This document shows, in pieces, positions 61,502 to 64,000 of a stretch of DNA of 64,000 nt. Position 1 is the stretch's first letter. Every line of letters starts with the position of its first letter. The position numbers and the translations under genes were made by a program. The notes below the pieces were generated by a model that made no database searches, had not been told where the DNA came from, and saw only the letters and a program-made list of their open reading frames with translations. Source of the DNA: Ooceraea biroi (taxonomy: Eukaryota; Arthropoda; Insecta; Hymenoptera; Formicidae); contig NC_039506.1 in assembly GCF_003672135.1 (NCBI RefSeq), positions 13,950,001 through 14,014,000 of the forward strand. Reading direction: 5' to 3'.

Positions 61502-64000
61502 GTACGTTCCTGTTTCCTTCTTGATACATTTTAATTCATTTTAATTTCGTTCTATCTTTATTTTCTTCCGTGGTTTCCACTTTACGCGGCGTATAGAGAC
61601 TCAGCAGTGTCGAAAGCGACGCGACGTCAGCTCCCCGCGTGCAAACGCTCGACCCAGCTGTTATTAATGATCCCCGTCCAACTCGGCGGTTTTATATGAC
61701 ACGACCATTATTACGTAGAAGTAACTGTATAAGCCCGAGAAACAAAAAGAAGAGCGTGCCAGTAAGCCGCTGACTGTTAAATACGCGTACTTGTAAAGTA
61801 AACCGGACGAGGAAAAATATAGTGATCCAGAGAGAAAACCTGGTCACGGACTTCCTGAATTTTCCGCAATTAATTACCATCGTTAAGATTTTGCGGATAA
61901 TGAAATATGTATAATAAGGAAAGTATTTTTCTACGTACGTTGATTAATTATTTAGTATATCTTAATTGGATTTGAAAGGTCTAAAGATAGTCCTTTTTTT
62001 TATTTCCATGCAAATGTTGGTTTCTCACACCGAGTGGATTTCCACGTGCACTTGAGTAGTTCTCGGATGTATGGAGGCTACGCCGCGGTAAAATCCTCTT
62101 ATTAATGTAAATACATGTCAAAGTTACGCGTTTGAACCAATAGCACATAATAATTTATGGGCCTAAGAAAACTCAGGTGCTGTAAATTTTGCTCGTTCAT
62201 TTTCACGTAATTGTGCACAAAGTGCCGGCTGCGCCGGCGAGAAGGTAACGTTTTCCTCGGCCCGGTTCAAAATACTCGTTATTTCAAGTGACACGTCGCA
62301 TGAGGTCGTGGTATCGATGGAGCCACGATGACGAAACACCACTCGAACTGAAGTGCGGTGTCGCGCGAAGTCGTGGAACGCGGGAATTTATTTGCAAGGC
62401 TATGCAAATTTCCCGAGCGCTCGGCGTCTCCTATTCCTGTGACGTCGTCCACAAGAGCTGGCGTCGCGCTGCTTTTAGCGCAACAGCATTAAGGTTACTA
62501 AATCTTTCATAATAATTTTAAGTGGAGTCGGCGCTGGGAGACACGAAAATAGGGCAGAGAGCGGGATTATTGCGGACGATGCTACGAAATAAAAATGCTA
62601 CGAGAGAAAAAAAGTAAAAGCGCAAAGAGTCACTTTCGCCATGATTAATGCCGTTCGTGAAAAGCGACGCGATCTCTTGTCGTCTTTTACAACGGAGCAA
62701 AATGTTGTTTGACAAGCTAAGTTGCAAATAATGCGGATGCGTTTATGTCGTTTATCGACGCTCCGTTGCTTCGCGGGGGACGCAAAAAGTGTAACCTGGC
62801 GCCGACACCATCACTTTCGCGTTTAGTAAAATATATTTACTTAGCTGACGTGAAATATATTCACGCGTAATTATGCGCTTATTTTGTCTGCAAATCGCAC
62901 GAGGGGCACTATTCAATGCATCTATCGTCGAGGCTATTTGCCGATAAACACGAAGCTACTGTGCACCATATTAGATTATACGTTAATTTCGCTTTAATTA
63001 CTCCGACTCCTTTCAAGCATTAATCAAGTTCGCTTGTGCGCGGATAACCCAAATTTTGCGTGCTAAATTATTCGTCGGATGTGAATGCGAGATTACATTT
63101 GGGACGATTCGAAATTAAGCGGCTTAACAAATCACGTACATTATGTACTTAACAATATACATCGCTAACTTCTTTCGAAATAACTTTTATAATTATATGG
63201 AACGTGATAAATTGTTATTTACTCGGTAATCTCATTGCAAATCAGTTTCAGCACGTTCAAAAATTTATTGTGTGTGTATGTGTGTAGGTGTGTGCACGTA
63301 AAATGGAGAGAGAAAAAGAAAATTAAATATACGTAGCTTTTCCAATACTTTTAACTCAATTTAAGCGAATTTATTATGCGTGACACAAGTATATTCTGAA
63401 TATATCTAATAGTCGAGCACAATTTGTTCATAAATATTCTGCATTCTGTTCTTTTTTTGTGACAATTTTTTTGATTATTTTTCTCGAGACATCAGATTTT
63501 CGCGCATTCATTTTTCAAGATATTAATGAATCATATAAAGAGTCGAGTAAGATCAATGTTTCGCCATAAATATAATATTGCGTAGCTGCATAATCTAAGC
63601 AAAAACAATTTATCGGTGCAGCTCTACCATGTTCGGAAAAGTATGATACATATTTCAGAATGATTTCTGTGTTCTCTTTCAATTAATTAGCCGCACACCT
63701 GTTTCGACCTGCGAAAATTCATTTTGAATCGTTAAAGTTGCCCGAACTGTTGACGTTCAGTCAAATTTACCACGGCAGCCGGTTTAACAAATGCCGTTTG
63801 GTTGCACGGCCTCCTTTTGACATGTGACACTGAAGGAAGAGTGCTCTAAAATATTCAGCGGCAAGAAGCGGCAGAGCATGCGGTCCCCAGGCCTGCGGAA
63901 TTATTGCCGAGGGTGTGTATGCCGACGCGTCCACGGATAAAGGTGATTAAGTTCTCGTGGAATAAATTATGCCGCTCGCGTCCCTCCCGTGGGAAGGATT
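61502..64000. other. CASK intron 5, truncated by window edge
   Basis: I looked for the next kinase-domain exon (a GTPHFMAPE-like segment) and did not find it. No other feature is supported. Confidence 0.5.

Noticed and set aside
1..64000. CRISPR arrays, operons or prokaryotic signals
   Set aside because: No regularly spaced short repeats with unique spacers; the introns and promoters are eukaryotic. The 164-bp units are repeats throughout, without spacers.

Overview
The window looks like nuclear DNA of a hymenopteran insect, most likely an ant. It has split genes with GT-AG introns, CpG-rich and AT-rich blocks side by side, many insect-type microsatellites and short TTAGG motifs. Only about 4 kb is protein-coding; the rest is intron, intergenic DNA and mobile-element debris. 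The species was not identified.

Layout. 1-11.5 kb: no gene recognised; a 488-bp terminal-inverted-repeat element lies at 10594-11081. 11.5-13 kb: an LTR-like promoter unit on the minus strand (LTR 12489-12981, duplicated primer-binding-site-like motif) followed by two small intact ORFs of unknown family. 13-27 kb: no gene recognised. 27.07-36.29 kb, minus strand: the first seven coding exons of the autophagy gene Atg16 (ATG5-binding N terminus, coiled coil, first WD40 repeats); the C-terminal WD40 exons were not found. Intron 6 of Atg16 carries a Tc1/mariner-like MITE and a 2-kb foldback element built from 164-bp tandem units. 37.9-38.9 kb, plus strand, divergent from Atg16: a small three- or four-exon gene whose product resembles the peptidyl-tRNA hydrolase 2 fold but has lost the usual catalytic residues. 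39.3 kb to the end, plus strand: the 5' UTR and first five coding exons of CASK, a MAGUK scaffold with an atypical kinase domain, running out of the window. The 14.4-kb first coding intron of CASK holds a complete nested gene on the opposite strand (46674-48445) for a secreted DNA/RNA non-specific endonuclease, a Penelope-type GIY-YIG remnant, and two inverted 74-bp repeats 3.1 kb apart.

The host genes do not form an obvious pathway: autophagosome lipidation (Atg16), a possible mitochondrial or cytosolic tRNA-hydrolase-fold protein, a synaptic scaffold (CASK), and a secreted nuclease. The most unusual items are the LTR-driven two-ORF cassette, the 164-bp-periodic foldback element, and the divergent Pth2-like gene. 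All exon models were read by eye from splice signals, reading phase and family similarity; no alignment or transcript data were available.
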